NCBI GenBank assembly: GCA_965263165.1 | Contig: OZ253584.1 | Span: 1,984,001 to 2,048,000, forward strand | DNA length: 64,000 nt | Reading direction: 5' to 3' | Source of the DNA: SAR202-VII-2 sp965263165 | GTDB lineage: Bacteria; Chloroflexota; Dehalococcoidia; Lucifugimonadales; SAR202-VII-2 | Shown: positions 48,909 through 58,907 of the stretch, piece by piece | Layout of the letters: every line of letters begins with the position of its first letter | How positions within the stretch are numbered: the first letter of the stretch is position 1 | Notes under the pieces: model-generated | Databases searched by the model: none | What the model was told of the DNA's origin: nothing | What the model saw: only the letters and a program-made list of their open reading frames with translations | Program-made: the position numbers and the translations under genes

Positions 48909-50156
48909 ATGGTCCAGGCCAATCCAGGGACCGAACAGCGGGTGAGCCAGCGACGCCTGAAGCTGGGCCTCGTGGGGCTTGGCGTGGGAACGTCGATGGC
49001 CTTACCGGAGATACTCTCGCTGGGGGACCGGTACGAGGTGGCCGCCGGCGCCGACGTGAATCCCCGGGTTGTGGAAGCGTTCCGAAGCCAGTTCCCCGAA
49101 GCCCGCGGCTACGACGCGATCGAGAAGCTGGTCGAGGACCCCGACGTGGACGTGGTGTGGATCGGCACGCCTAACCAGTTTCACGCCGGACATTCGTTGC
49201 TGGCGGCGCAGAGCGGGAAGAGCGTGGTCGTCGTAAAGCCCATGGCGACGACGATGGAGGAAGCGGCGCAGCTCGTGGAGGCGGAGGAGCGGTACGGGGT
49301 AAAGATCATCGCGGGGTACTCGGCGGCCCTGAGCCCCGTGTTCCGGGCGATGCGCCGCATCGCGCTGTCGGGCCAGATAGGGGAGCTTCGGGCGATGCAC
49401 AGCGTGGCCCACACGGACTGGCTGATCATGCCCCGCAACCTCGATGAGGTGGACCCCAGCATCGGCGGGGGGCTGATCTTCCGGCAGGGTCCCAATCAGA
49501 TGGACACCGTCAGGGTCATTGGGGGGGCAATTCGTAGCGTGAGGGCCGTGGTGGGGCAGTGGATGCCCGAGCGGCCCTGCCCCGGCTACTACACGGCCTT
49601 GGTGCAGTTCGAAAGCGGGGTTTCCTGCACTTTGGTCTATAACGGCTACGGCTACTTCCTGACCTCCGAGCTGGTCCCCTGGGGGACCACGACGGGATTG
49701 TTCGGCATGTACAATCCGGAGCAGCGCGGAGAGGTGCGAAGGGCGCTGCGCGATGGGGACAGGGACGAGGCGAACCTGAAGGACATGCAGCGCATCGGGG
49801 GGAATCAGGCAGGGGCCACCACGGCTCAGAACGACGCGCAGCGCGCCTGGATACCGAACCACCTTGGAATCTTCGTCGTGAACTGCGAACGGGGCGACGT
49901 GCGGCAGTCGGCGCACGGCCTGTACGTTTACAGCGACGACGGGTTGGAGGACGTTCCTGTGGAGGGGGCGAACTCCCTGGGAGGGGCGGAGCTCAATGAG
50001 TTGTACGACGCCATTGTCTACGGAGCGCCCATCTGTCACGACGCGCGTTGGGGCATGGCGACGCTGGAAGCGGTGCTGGCGATTATGGATTCGGCCAGGC
50101 TGGACAAGGAAGTGCGGCTGAGTCACCAGGTCTCGCTGCCCGACACCTACGTGTAG
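48909..50156 (+). CDS. Gfo/Idh/MocA family oxidoreductase
   Basis: 415 residues. Rossmann N-terminus LKLGLVGLGVGTSMALPEIL, acidic AGADVNP, DVVWIGTPNQFHAGH, and VVVKPMATTMEEA where most relatives have EKP (the Lys is kept, the Glu is not). The C-terminal sheet domain includes GGGLIFRQGPNQMD. Members of this family include phthalate 4,5-cis-dihydrodiol dehydrogenases, which fits the operon's Rieske oxygenase. NAD(P)-dependent; substrate inferred only from context. Confidence 0.88.
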   Translation: MVQANPGTEQRVSQRRLKLGLVGLGVGTSMALPEILSLGDRYEVAAGADVNPRVVEAFRSQFPEARGYDAIEKLVEDPDVDVVWIGTPNQFHAGHSLLAAQSGKSVVVVKPMATTMEEAAQLVEAEERYGVKIIAGYSAALSPVFRAMRRIALSGQIGELRAMHSVAHTDWLIMPRNLDEVDPSIGGGLIFRQGPNQMDTVRVIGGAIRSVRAVVGQWMPERPCPGYYTALVQFESGVSCTLVYNGYGYFLTSELVPWGTTTGLFGMYNPEQRGEVRRALRDGDRDEANLKDMQRIGGNQAGATTAQNDAQRAWIPNHLGIFVVNCERGDVRQSAHGLYVYSDDGLEDVPVEGANSLGGAELNELYDAIVYGAPICHDARWGMATLEAVLAIMDSARLDKEVRLSHQVSLPDTYV

Positions 50157-50224
50157 GCGTCGGACTGAGGCCGATTACGCCGGCTGAACGACGGGAGAGT
50201 CTGCCTACCAAAAAGGGAGGAATC

Positions 50225-51460
50225 GTGGCTACGAAACGCGGCTGGCTGACGATTAGGCATCTGGGGATGATCGCCGCTTTGGCGATGGTGACGTTCCTCC
50301 TTGGAGCGTGCGGAGAGGATCCCACGGCTATCCCGGCGGCAACAGCGGCGCCCCCCGCGGCCACTGCAACGGTCGCGCCGCCCACGAATACTCCGGCGCC
50401 AGGGGTGACGCCAGTGGCCACCGCCGCGCCAGCAACAGCAGCGCCGGCCACCCAAGCCCCCGCCGCCACTGCTGAGCCGCCTGAGCCGACTCCTACGCTG
50501 GGAGAGCCGTACTTCGAGGGCAAAACGCTCCGCTTCATTGTGTGCTGTTCACCTGGGGGAGGCCAGGACTTCTTTGCCCGCCTCCTTGCCAGATTCCTGC
50601 CACCCTACCTGCCTGGAGACCCGGCCGCCATAGTACAAAACAGACCGGGCGCAGCCGGGCTAGTGGCGGCAAACTACACCTACAACCAGGCCAAACCTGA
50701 CGGTCTTACCCTTGGGAATGTCCTCTCCCCGCTGGCGGTGAACCAGATTGCCGGGTCCTCAGGCGTCGCCTTCGATTTAGCCAAGTTCCATTGGCTGATC
50801 AACTTGGAGGGCGCCAGCTTCACGTGCTACGTGCGCTCTGACACCGGCATCAGAACCCTGGATGACCTCAGGAATGCCCCTGAGCCAATTCCCATGGCTG
50901 CGCCCCAGGGGGTCACCACGATGATGCTCACGCTTATGAAGGAGGATTTGGGGGCGAACGTTCAACTTATCCGAGGGTACAGCGGCAGTACGTCCGAGGA
51001 AGTCTTGGCGGTTGAGCAGGGCGAAGTGCTGGGCACTTGCAAGAACTGGCCCGCCGTAGGCGGCGCCCGTCCAGACTGGATCGCGACCAACTTTGTGACG
51101 CCCATTTTCCAGTTTGCCTCTGCGCCGGGCGACCCTTCCGTGCCGCCGGGCGTTCCTACGGTCACCGACGTGCGCTCGCAGGTCAACGAGACTTCTTACG
51201 CAGCCATGCTGATTGCCGCTTCGGCGACACAGTTTGCCTACGGCTATGCAACACACCCCAACACTCCGGTCGATGTGGTGAATATGCTGCAAGATGGCTT
51301 TTGGCAGGCCGCCAACGACCCCGCGTTCATTGCAGCGGCGCAGCCGCGAGGGTTCCTCGTGACGCCGACCCACGGCGCGGACATGCAGGTGATCATGACG
51401 GAGGCGCTGAACGCGTCCGCCGAGGTCAGGGCCAAGGTGATTGAACTGTTGGGAGGATAG
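50225..51460 (+). CDS. Tripartite tricarboxylate transporter (TctC-like) substrate-binding lipoprotein
   Basis: 411 residues from GTG 50225 (GGGAGG upstream). Signal peptide with lipobox LLGAC (Cys29), then a long Ala/Pro/Thr linker (about 32-92). The mature domain starts EGKTLRFIVCCSPGGGQDFFARLLA, and IVQNRPGAAGLVAANY is the Bug/TctC-type ligand block. It would capture a carboxylic acid outside the cell for the TctAB permease, which is not encoded nearby. Its place in the catabolic operon suggests uptake of the aromatic acid. Confidence 0.88.
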   Translation: MATKRGWLTIRHLGMIAALAMVTFLLGACGEDPTAIPAATAAPPAATATVAPPTNTPAPGVTPVATAAPATAAPATQAPAATAEPPEPTPTLGEPYFEGKTLRFIVCCSPGGGQDFFARLLARFLPPYLPGDPAAIVQNRPGAAGLVAANYTYNQAKPDGLTLGNVLSPLAVNQIAGSSGVAFDLAKFHWLINLEGASFTCYVRSDTGIRTLDDLRNAPEPIPMAAPQGVTTMMLTLMKEDLGANVQLIRGYSGSTSEEVLAVEQGEVLGTCKNWPAVGGARPDWIATNFVTPIFQFASAPGDPSVPPGVPTVTDVRSQVNETSYAAMLIAASATQFAYGYATHPNTPVDVVNMLQDGFWQAANDPAFIAAAQPRGFLVTPTHGADMQVIMTEALNASAEVRAKVIELLGG

Positions 51461-51465
51461 CCGCC

Positions 51466-52242
51466 ATGCCGTCAGACACCAAGGACGCTCGATACCAGGT
51501 GGCGGTGGCAACGCGCGTGCTTGCCAAGGTGGGGCTGTGCAACGGCATATCGTCGTCAATGGGGCACGCCAGCATCCGCGTCCCGGAGCAACCCGACCAG
51601 TTCGTGGTGAAAGGGCGGGGCTACGAGGTGGACGCTCTGGCGGTCATGCAGCCGGAGCACATGGTGGTGTGCAACATGAACGGGGCCAAGGTGGAAGGGC
51701 CGAAGGGGGTTACGCCGCCCAACGAGGTGAAGATGCATTCCTGCATCTACACCGCCCGCCCGGACGTGCAGGCGGTGGTGCACGTGCACCCTACGTTTGT
51801 GGTGGTCATGAGCGTGCTGCGGGCAAGGCTATATCCCATGTTCATCCAGGGCGCAGCCCTAGTGAGGGATGGCCTGCCGGTGTACCCGAGTCCCGCCCTG
51901 ATCACGACGGAGGAAAGCGGGGTTGACGTGGCGGGCCTGCTGGAGCAAGGGCAGGCCGTCGTGCTGCGGGGGCATGGCGCGGCGACGGTGGGCGCGTCGG
52001 TGGGGGAGGCGATCTCCACCATGATGGAGCTGGAGGAGCAGGCCAAGCTGAACTGGTATGCCCATTGCGCCGTAGGGCCGGGATACGAGGGGTTGTCCGA
52101 GGGGCTGCTCGACGAGTTCAACGCGACCATCGCCAACCTGCGCAACCTGGAGCACCTGAAGGACGCCGAAGGGGAGACGGGGCGCCCCAGGACCAGCGGG
52201 ACGTACGACTACTATTCGATGCTGGCCGCGGGAGAGATGTAG
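51466..52242 (+). CDS. Class II aldolase/adducin-fold enzyme, possible decarboxylase
   Basis: 258 residues, 5 bp after the binding-protein gene. Zinc ligands HVHP (H106, H108) and H170 in LRGHGAATVG, with the acid/base Glu in PPNEVKMH (E87). Class II aldolases cleave sugar phosphates, but members in phthalate-type clusters act as 3,4-dihydroxyphthalate decarboxylases. With a Rieske oxygenase and Gfo/Idh dehydrogenase in the same operon the latter role is attractive, though unproven. Last gene of the operon. Confidence 0.88.
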   Translation: MPSDTKDARYQVAVATRVLAKVGLCNGISSSMGHASIRVPEQPDQFVVKGRGYEVDALAVMQPEHMVVCNMNGAKVEGPKGVTPPNEVKMHSCIYTARPDVQAVVHVHPTFVVVMSVLRARLYPMFIQGAALVRDGLPVYPSPALITTEESGVDVAGLLEQGQAVVLRGHGAATVGASVGEAISTMMELEEQAKLNWYAHCAVGPGYEGLSEGLLDEFNATIANLRNLEHLKDAEGETGRPRTSGTYDYYSMLAAGEM

Positions 52243-52251
52243 GACGGGGCG

Positions 52252-54744
52252 TTAGGGGACCAGTCCGTCGCGGTAGTAGAGATAGACGTTCTCGGCTCTC
52301 AGGGGGTCCACCTCAATCTTGCGATTGAGGATGTAGTCAATCACCTCCCTCCGTTGCCCGGCATCGGTGAACCCCGCCCACAGATCTCCCAGGTCGAGGC
52401 CCTTGTAGGTCTCCGGGAACCAGTAGAGCCGGAGCGCCTCTCTGTGCTGGGAGAAGCCTTCGAGCTGAGGGTTCACGTGGCTCTTGTTGTTGCCGCTCAC
52501 GAGGACCACGTCTCCACGATCCTCGGGGACCTTGCAGTCCGGAGCGTCCAAACAGACGAAGCTGACGTTGTTGTAGTTGCGGAGGTACCACGTCCACGTC
52601 CAGTAGTCGTCGTTATCGACGACGAGGGCAAGGTCGAGGTCCTTGCCGGAAGCGGCGGCCAGCCTGTCAACCTCCCGGCTGAACTCTCGCACAGCGGGCG
52701 TGCTGTGGGCGTACACCAGCATCTCCCTGCCGACCTCGTCTTCGAAGAAGGATGCGACGATGCCGGTGCGGGCGCCATAGAGGAACAGCGCGGCGGCGAG
52801 TCCGAGCAGGACGATAGACAGTCCGTTCCGCACGCCGATCCTGGCCGTGAGAAGCGCGGCCACCCCCAGGATCGCCGCGCACACTGCCGCGGCGGTCCAG
52901 AAGGCCCTGGCGTCGGCGGTGGGTGACTGGAGTAAGAGAAGGATGAGGAAGGCAACGAGGAGGGGGGCGCCGAGGAGCAGGAGAGCGCCCCCCACGCGGA
53001 CAGCCCGGCCCCATTCCACCGTTTCGACGAGGTCGCCCAGGAAACGCGCCGACAGCAGGATCATGGGTACGGTGATGTTGACCAGCAGCCAGGGCATCTT
53101 CTCCCCGGCCAGGGTGTAGGCAAGGAAGGTGGCGCCGGCCCAAAAGACCAGGAACAGGGCAAAGGGGTCGAAGTGGCGTTCGAGGGCTGCAGGAATGGTC
53201 ACGGCCGCCAGGATGAGCCCCACGGCCATGTGTCCGAAGTAGCCCGAGGCGCTGCCGCCAATCATGTAGCCGATGGCCAGCGACGCCGCCGCAATGAGCA
53301 GCAGGCCACCTCCGAACCGGCGGCCCCTTGGGCCGCTTCGCCAGGCGTAGCACCCGCCCGCTATGAAGAGGAACAGGAAGGGCAGGGCCTCGTACAGGGA
53401 GGAGATCACGAGGTAGTAGTGCCAGGGCTGGCCGCCTCTGGCCACGTCGTGTTGCGCCACCCAGTACCCGAGGGACTGCCAGACGCCCGTGCCCAGGCCC
53501 AGCCAGTTGGTGAGGAACGTGGTGTACAGGAGGCCCCACACCACGTAGAAGAGCACGGCGGCGGGGAGCCAGACGCGCCAGTTCCAGGCCAGTCCCCAGA
53601 TCAAGGAAGCCGCGCCAAGCACCCCCAGAATGGCGAATCCCACCGTCCACCCCGCGCCGTCGGGGGTCCCGACCTGGTCCAAGGGACCGTCCGGGATGGC
53701 CAACGTGACGGGGAGGATGTCCTGAAGAAAGGCTGTCCCCGCCGCCCATTGGGGCAACGTCAGCGTAATCATCAACAGGAGAAGCGCGCCCGGTCTTGAC
53801 GCGCGGGGCGCCGGAACTGTGCCCAGCCAGGCGAGGAACTGCCAGATCAGTCGGAAGGGAATGAGGAGCGCCTTCAATAGAGACCAGCCCCTACCCGGCG
53901 CCTCGAAAACCCTTCTCCACCTTGCGCCAAGGTCGATGAGGGCTTCGCCTACCGCCCTGAGGGCCGCCGATGGGACTGATAGTGTCCCGTTCCGGGCGCC
54001 GCTCTGAATCCAGGCGCCTAGGTCGGGCAGGGCGCGGAGACCCAAGAAGACGCCGAACATGGCGATGATTATGTAGGACGTTTCCTTGGTGGCGAGCGCC
54101 AGGGCCAGGAAGAGGGCTGTGAGGTAGAGGTAACGCCGCTGTCCTGTGTCCAGGAAGCGGAACATCGCCGCGGCGAGGGCCACCGCCCACACCACCATGT
54201 AGATGTCGTTGCGGGCGTAGCGGCTGTAGTAGAGGAGGATGGGGGAGAAAGCCAGAAGCGCAGCGGCGAACAGGGCGCCGTATCGGCCAAGGTAGCTCCT
54301 CAGGAGAAGGGGCAGGCCAACGAGGGCGGCGCCGAAGAGGGCGGGGAGGACTCTGGTGGTGGCAAGGTTGTCGCCGAAAAGATACAGCGATAGCGCGGTC
54401 CCGTGGAATTGGAAGGGGCCGTGCATCATCGGCGAGTGGACGTAGCCCTCGCCGTTGAAGAGGCGCCAACTGAACCAGGCGTGGAGTATTTCGTCGTGGC
54501 TGAGGGCGCGGTCGCCGAGGTCCCACAGGCGCATGCCGAGGGCAACGGCGATCAGCCCTGCATAGATCGCCAGCTCCCAGCGGGTGATGGGTAGACGCCG
54601 CGGCGTCTGAGCGGGAGCGGGGGCGTCAGGGCCTTCGTCATTGGCCGATTCGAGCGCCCGGCCGTTCGAAAGCTCCTGTTCTTCGTCCGGACCCGGTGGG
54701 TCGTGGGCGGGGCGCTCGTCTTGGTGTTCGCTACTGAGAGACAC
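52252..54744 (-). CDS. Agl23-type flippase-associated membrane protein (TIGR03663)
   Basis: 830 residues, many membrane helices, with a cytoplasmic Pro/Glu-rich N-tail (1-50). The GT39-like catalytic loop LSHDEILHAWFSWRLFNGEGYVHSPMMHGPFQFH is the family hallmark; further blocks are YSRYARNDIYMVVW and ALATKETSYIIIAMFGV. TIGR03663 proteins occur in Archaea and Chloroflexota and are tied to surface glycan or N-glycosylation pathways. Its start overlaps the YYY gene by 14 bp, so translation is coupled. Confidence 0.9.
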   Translation of the reverse strand: MSLSSEHQDERPAHDPPGPDEEQELSNGRALESANDEGPDAPAPAQTPRRLPITRWELAIYAGLIAVALGMRLWDLGDRALSHDEILHAWFSWRLFNGEGYVHSPMMHGPFQFHGTALSLYLFGDNLATTRVLPALFGAALVGLPLLLRSYLGRYGALFAAALLAFSPILLYYSRYARNDIYMVVWAVALAAAMFRFLDTGQRRYLYLTALFLALALATKETSYIIIAMFGVFLGLRALPDLGAWIQSGARNGTLSVPSAALRAVGEALIDLGARWRRVFEAPGRGWSLLKALLIPFRLIWQFLAWLGTVPAPRASRPGALLLLMITLTLPQWAAGTAFLQDILPVTLAIPDGPLDQVGTPDGAGWTVGFAILGVLGAASLIWGLAWNWRVWLPAAVLFYVVWGLLYTTFLTNWLGLGTGVWQSLGYWVAQHDVARGGQPWHYYLVISSLYEALPFLFLFIAGGCYAWRSGPRGRRFGGGLLLIAAASLAIGYMIGGSASGYFGHMAVGLILAAVTIPAALERHFDPFALFLVFWAGATFLAYTLAGEKMPWLLVNITVPMILLSARFLGDLVETVEWGRAVRVGGALLLLGAPLLVAFLILLLLQSPTADARAFWTAAAVCAAILGVAALLTARIGVRNGLSIVLLGLAAALFLYGARTGIVASFFEDEVGREMLVYAHSTPAVREFSREVDRLAAASGKDLDLALVVDNDDYWTWTWYLRNYNNVSFVCLDAPDCKVPEDRGDVVLVSGNNKSHVNPQLEGFSQHREALRLYWFPETYKGLDLGDLWAGFTDAGQRREVIDYILNRKIEVDPLRAENVYLYYRDGLVP

Positions 54745-57079
54745 GGTAGACCTTCACGCCGCCTTGGTCGAAGAGAGGCTCCATGAAGAGCGAGAATTTC
54801 GCCAGGCCTTCACTGCCATAAGCAATGCGCTCGCGGGGCCCCGCGATGACGTAGGTGACGTCGTATTTATCAAGAATCCGCTGGGCCTCGGCCGGGTCTG
54901 GCGTGGTGTAGAGCAGCGCCACGTCTTCCTGGCGTCCGGCCAGGGGGTCGGCGCTGCCCCGCCATTGGATCTGGTGGCCGGGCCAGTTGAGCACGGTGGC
55001 AAGTCCGGTGCTGGCGGCAAATCTTCCGTGGGACGTGTAGCTGCCGCCGACGGCTTCGACGATGCCCTCACCAGGGGATGCGATGCGTTGGAGGGTCTGG
55101 ATTGCTAGCACTTCATCGGGATGGTAACGGGCCAGAGCCTGGAGGCCGTCCAAGATGGGCTCGGAGTTGAAGCCGTTGGTCTTGCTGGGCAGTGCTGCCG
55201 CTGGATAGTAGAGCGCGGCGGCGACCAGCACCGCTAGGCCAGCGATCCACAGCCATCGACCCACCGAGGATACCGAAAATCGCGATGGCCGCCAGCGTTC
55301 AAAGACATAATATAGGCCGAAGCTGGAAGCCAGGGCAAGGAAGACCCATGCCTGGTAGGACAGCTTGAAGACGGTGTTCATCCGTGAATTGAACACATCA
55401 ACAATGAAGAACAGGTCGGCGCCGATGACGAGCAGGACGCCGAGGCTGCCCACCAGCAGGGCGCCGGTTAGGCCCACTTGCCCTTCGCGGCCCGCCCAAG
55501 TCAGCAGGCCGTAGACCATGGCGGAGAGCAGGAGCATCCACGGCAAGAGGTTCAGCAGGCGCTCGAAGATGATTCCGGCGCCGGCGCTGGCAACCAGCTG
55601 CCACGCGACCCACAGGGCAAAGGGGGCAAGGGGCGCGGCGGCGGCAAGGAGCAAACGGCTTCGCCGCGGCCTGCCGGCGTTAACCGCTCGCCGGAGTTGC
55701 AGAACGGCCAGCGGGAAGGCAATGAACAGGAAGAGGCCCCACAGCAGGAAGTGGTGGATGGGCCTGCTTGCCACCGGGTGCACGGGAAGGAGTCCGGAGA
55801 CCTGTGTGCTGAGGTTCAGATATTGGGGAAGGTAGGCCAAGACCGCGATCGCTCCGACGATGGCGATGGGGGGAGCGGCCTTCCTCAGCATGGGGCGCCA
55901 GCCTGGGGACGTTCTGTAGGCTATGAGCAGAGCGGCGCCGCCGAAGAGGGCGAGGCCCGTCGGCAGGTCCCAAGTGTTGAGGAAGCCCAGGGCGCCGATG
56001 CTCACGCCGGCCGCGATCAGCCAGGGGATGCCCCTTCCCAACGCCATACGCCCCGTTAGCGGCCGGCCGGCCAGCACCTCCAGGGGTAGGCCCACGGCAA
56101 GGAGGAGGAAGGGTAGAGCGCTGACGTGGGGGTGCAGGTCGCCGAGGAGGAAGCTGAAGAAGGGAAACTCGGTGATGGTCGCGTCCATGCTACAGCCGGA
56201 GGCGGGAGCGGCGGCGTCGCAGCCGGAACGCAGGGTGTCGATCACGCGGCTGGACCGCCACCACCACCAGGATTCGGAGGGAATGAGGCTTGGGGCGTTG
56301 GAGGATGCCGCCAGGCCCTTGACGCCGATCCAACTCCACAATCCGTCGCTGCCCCAGCCGCGGGCGCGGACGAACTCCAGTCCACCGACGAGGTTCCCGG
56401 CAAGGAGGAGGAGGGCGGGGGCCGACAGCGCGGCAACCATGGCCCTTGGGACCGTCACCCTGGCGAGGCGCAGAAGGTTGTAGCTCAGTCCGAAGGCGGC
56501 GGCGCCGGCCATTCCGGCAACCAGGGCTAGGGCCAGGGAATAGGCCACGCCGGAGGCCACGCCGGTGAGCTTGGCCAGGGCGCCCCAGAGCATGTAGCCC
56601 ATGTAGTAGTAGCTGATGGGGAGGCCGCGCAGCCAGGGGTCCTCCGGGGGGAAGTAGGTCGCCGCCATGTTGGCGTTGAGGAAGGCGAAGTCCATCGGCT
56701 TCTCGGTGGAGGTTATGTCGGGGTCATAGGAGCGGTAGATGACCCAACCTACGAAGAAGACGAGGAACACCGCCTCGGTGAGCACAATGACGCGCCAGTG
56801 TTGGCGGAGGTGCTGCCGGATCTCAGGGGCGCGCCAGCGCGTGAGGAAAAGGGCGGCGACAGCCATGACGGCGATGAGCGCCATGATGCCGACTGTGCTG
56901 TGAGGCAGAATGTGCAGGGAGCCGAGAAGCCAGAGGGGATAGCCGAGGAGAAGCAACCCGAAGGGCTTGGCGAGGGAGAGGCCCCGGTCGGGGAGGCGCG
57001 AGAAAGAGACGAAGGCGAAGGGCGCCGCGGCGAGGGTGATGACCTCAATGGCCAGAAGCCAGGTTAGGGCCTGAAGCAC
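54731..57079 (-). CDS. Chlor_Arch_YYY (DUF2298) membrane protein
   Basis: 782 residues with about 15 membrane segments. Named for the YYY motif seen here in GLPISYYYMGYMLWG; EKPMDFAFLNANMAATYFPPEDPW precedes it. This family is restricted largely to Chloroflexota and Archaea and sits beside TIGR03663 genes, as here. A role in lipid-linked sugar transfer or surface glycosylation is probable by association with GT39-like proteins. Confidence 0.92.
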   Translation of the reverse strand: MLQALTWLLAIEVITLAAAPFAFVSFSRLPDRGLSLAKPFGLLLLGYPLWLLGSLHILPHSTVGIMALIAVMAVAALFLTRWRAPEIRQHLRQHWRVIVLTEAVFLVFFVGWVIYRSYDPDITSTEKPMDFAFLNANMAATYFPPEDPWLRGLPISYYYMGYMLWGALAKLTGVASGVAYSLALALVAGMAGAAAFGLSYNLLRLARVTVPRAMVAALSAPALLLLAGNLVGGLEFVRARGWGSDGLWSWIGVKGLAASSNAPSLIPSESWWWWRSSRVIDTLRSGCDAAAPASGCSMDATITEFPFFSFLLGDLHPHVSALPFLLLAVGLPLEVLAGRPLTGRMALGRGIPWLIAAGVSIGALGFLNTWDLPTGLALFGGAALLIAYRTSPGWRPMLRKAAPPIAIVGAIAVLAYLPQYLNLSTQVSGLLPVHPVASRPIHHFLLWGLFLFIAFPLAVLQLRRAVNAGRPRRSRLLLAAAAPLAPFALWVAWQLVASAGAGIIFERLLNLLPWMLLLSAMVYGLLTWAGREGQVGLTGALLVGSLGVLLVIGADLFFIVDVFNSRMNTVFKLSYQAWVFLALASSFGLYYVFERWRPSRFSVSSVGRWLWIAGLAVLVAAALYYPAAALPSKTNGFNSEPILDGLQALARYHPDEVLAIQTLQRIASPGEGIVEAVGGSYTSHGRFAASTGLATVLNWPGHQIQWRGSADPLAGRQEDVALLYTTPDPAEAQRILDKYDVTYVIAGPRERIAYGSEGLAKFSLFMEPLFDQGGVKVYRVSQ

Positions 57080-57103
57080 GGCGGTGGAGCAGAGGGCATG
57101 AGG

Positions 57104-58114
57104 TTAGCGCAAGGGCGCCGCGTGTTGAGAGTCCGAGGCGAAGAGCGCCTCGATAAAGATGCGTGGATCGAAGGGCGATAGGTCATCAAGGCCCTCGCCG
57201 GCGCCGACGAAGAGCACCGGCAGCTTCAACTCTTGGGCTATGGGCAAGACGATGCCGCCCCTGGCGGCGCCGTCCAGTTTGGCCAAGACGATGCCGTCGC
57301 AGGCGACGGCATCGGTGAAGTGGTGGGCCTGGGCCAGTCCGTTCTGACCCGTGGTGGCGTCGAGGACAAGGAGGGTTTGGTGAGGAGCGGTGGGGTCGAG
57401 GCGTTGGATGACCCTGTGGACCTTTCGCAGTTCCTCCATGAGGTTGGCATTGGCGTGGAGCCTGCCCGCGGTATCGATGATGGCGATGTCGGCGCCGCGG
57501 GCGCGGGCTGCTTCCAGGGTGTCGTGGGCCACGGCGCCCGGGTCGCTGCCCTGCCTATGCGCAACGACCTCGACGCCGATCCTGTCGCCCCAGATCCTGA
57601 GCTGGTCGATGGCGGCAGCGCGGAAGGTGTCGGCGGCGCCCAGGATGACCGTGCGGCCGTCCTGCGCGGCTCGGTGTGCGAGCTTGGCGATGCTGGTGGT
57701 CTTCCCGGAGCCGTTGACGCCAACAACGAGCACGACCATGGGGTGCTGCTCCGGTGGGGCGGCGGCGTCTTCCGGCGGGGCGGCGTCTTCGAGGATGGCG
57801 ACCATTTCATCCTTGAGGAACGCGAGGACGGATGCGGGGTCGGCGCGGCGTTCCTCGTCGACTCTTTCCCGGACCCTGTCCAAGAGGTGAGAGGTGGCGG
57901 CCATTCCCACGTCGGCTGAAACGAGCGCCTCTTCCAGCTCTTCCCAGAGCTCTTCGCTGACCTCTGCGGCCCGGAAGAGGCCGGCAACCCTGGAGAACCA
58001 GGCGCGGCGGGTCCTTTCCAGTCCTTGTTGGGACTGCTCCAGGATGTGCTCCTGCTCCTGCTGCAATGCTTCAGGAGGCTCGTCTGTGCTCTTGCGTCGA
58101 AAAGGCCAGCCCAA
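57104..58114 (-). CDS. ftsY: Signal recognition particle receptor FtsY
   Basis: 336 residues. NG domain GTPase: G1 GVNGSGKTTSIAKLA, DTFRAAAIDQLRIW, G3 DTAGRLHANANLMEEL, G4 LAKLDGAARGG, and the C-terminal GAGEGLDDLSPFDPRIF, all standard for FtsY. The acidic A domain is short (about 60 residues). It receives SRP-bound ribosomes at the membrane. Downstream of rnc in the operon, a common bacterial arrangement. Confidence 0.97.
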   Translation of the reverse strand: MGWPFRRKSTDEPPEALQQEQEHILEQSQQGLERTRRAWFSRVAGLFRAAEVSEELWEELEEALVSADVGMAATSHLLDRVRERVDEERRADPASVLAFLKDEMVAILEDAAPPEDAAAPPEQHPMVVLVVGVNGSGKTTSIAKLAHRAAQDGRTVILGAADTFRAAAIDQLRIWGDRIGVEVVAHRQGSDPGAVAHDTLEAARARGADIAIIDTAGRLHANANLMEELRKVHRVIQRLDPTAPHQTLLVLDATTGQNGLAQAHHFTDAVACDGIVLAKLDGAARGGIVLPIAQELKLPVLFVGAGEGLDDLSPFDPRIFIEALFASDSQHAAPLR

Positions 58115-58195
58115 CGAAGGCTCCTTGGGAGGGAATAGGCTGCGATAATCGTAACACGGCGAGGGAGGGGCCGGCTGCGGGCGCGGGGTTAAGGT

Positions 58196-58903
58196 TCAGG
58201 CCCCAGGCAGGAGCGCGAGCGCCTCTTGGGCCGCGGCCCGCTGGGCGTCGACCTTGCGCAGCCCGCGCCCGCGGCCCAAGACCGCGTCTTCAACCAGCAC
58301 CTCCACCTCGAAGAGGCGGGCATGGTCCGGGCCCTCCTGCCCCACGGTGCGATAGGAGGGCGGAGTCTTGCCCTGGGCTTGGACGGTTTCCTGGAGCAGG
58401 TTCTTTGGGTCCTTGGGGACGCCGTCTCTCTCCAGCCGGCGCAGCTCGTCTTTGAACAACCGGAGCGCGAACCCGCGGGCGACCGCGTAGCCCCGGTCTC
58501 GGAAGACGGCGCCGAGAATGGCTTCCAATGCGCTGGCAAGGATGGAGGGCCGCTCCCGTCCGCCCGTGGCTTCTTCGCCGGATCCCATGAGGAGATAGTC
58601 GCCGAGGTCGAGGGACGCGGCCAGCCGGGCCAGGGTCTCCCGTCTGACGAGAGCGGCGCGTTGCTCGGTGAGGTGGCCCTCGTTGATGTTGGGGGAGCGG
58701 ACGTAGAGGTGATTGGCGATGACCAGGCCGACGAATGCATCGCCAAGGTACTCCAAGCGCTCGTTATCCCTGAGACCGGCCTCTGGGTTCTCGTTGGGAT
58801 ACGACCGATGCACCAAGGCCTCCTCCAAGAGCCCTCGGTCCTTGAAGGTATAGCCTAGGCTGGTTTCGAGAGCATCCAGACTCGGGGGTTGGGCGAGGTT
58901 CAC
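58196..58903 (-). CDS. rnc: Ribonuclease III
   Basis: 235 residues. Endonuclease domain with the signature NERLEYLGDAFVGLVIA (family NERLEFLGDAVL) and a second acidic site EAILGAVFRDRG. The C-terminal dsRNA-binding domain starts near DPKNLLQETVQAQGK and ends GRGLRKVDAQRAAAQEAL. It processes rRNA and cleaves double-stranded RNA. It begins 4 bp after the DsbA-family gene ends, so the three genes through ftsY are one operon. Confidence 0.97.
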   Translation of the reverse strand: MNLAQPPSLDALETSLGYTFKDRGLLEEALVHRSYPNENPEAGLRDNERLEYLGDAFVGLVIANHLYVRSPNINEGHLTEQRAALVRRETLARLAASLDLGDYLLMGSGEEATGGRERPSILASALEAILGAVFRDRGYAVARGFALRLFKDELRRLERDGVPKDPKNLLQETVQAQGKTPPSYRTVGQEGPDHARLFEVEVLVEDAVLGRGRGLRKVDAQRAAAQEALALLPGA

Positions 58904-58907
58904 TTGG

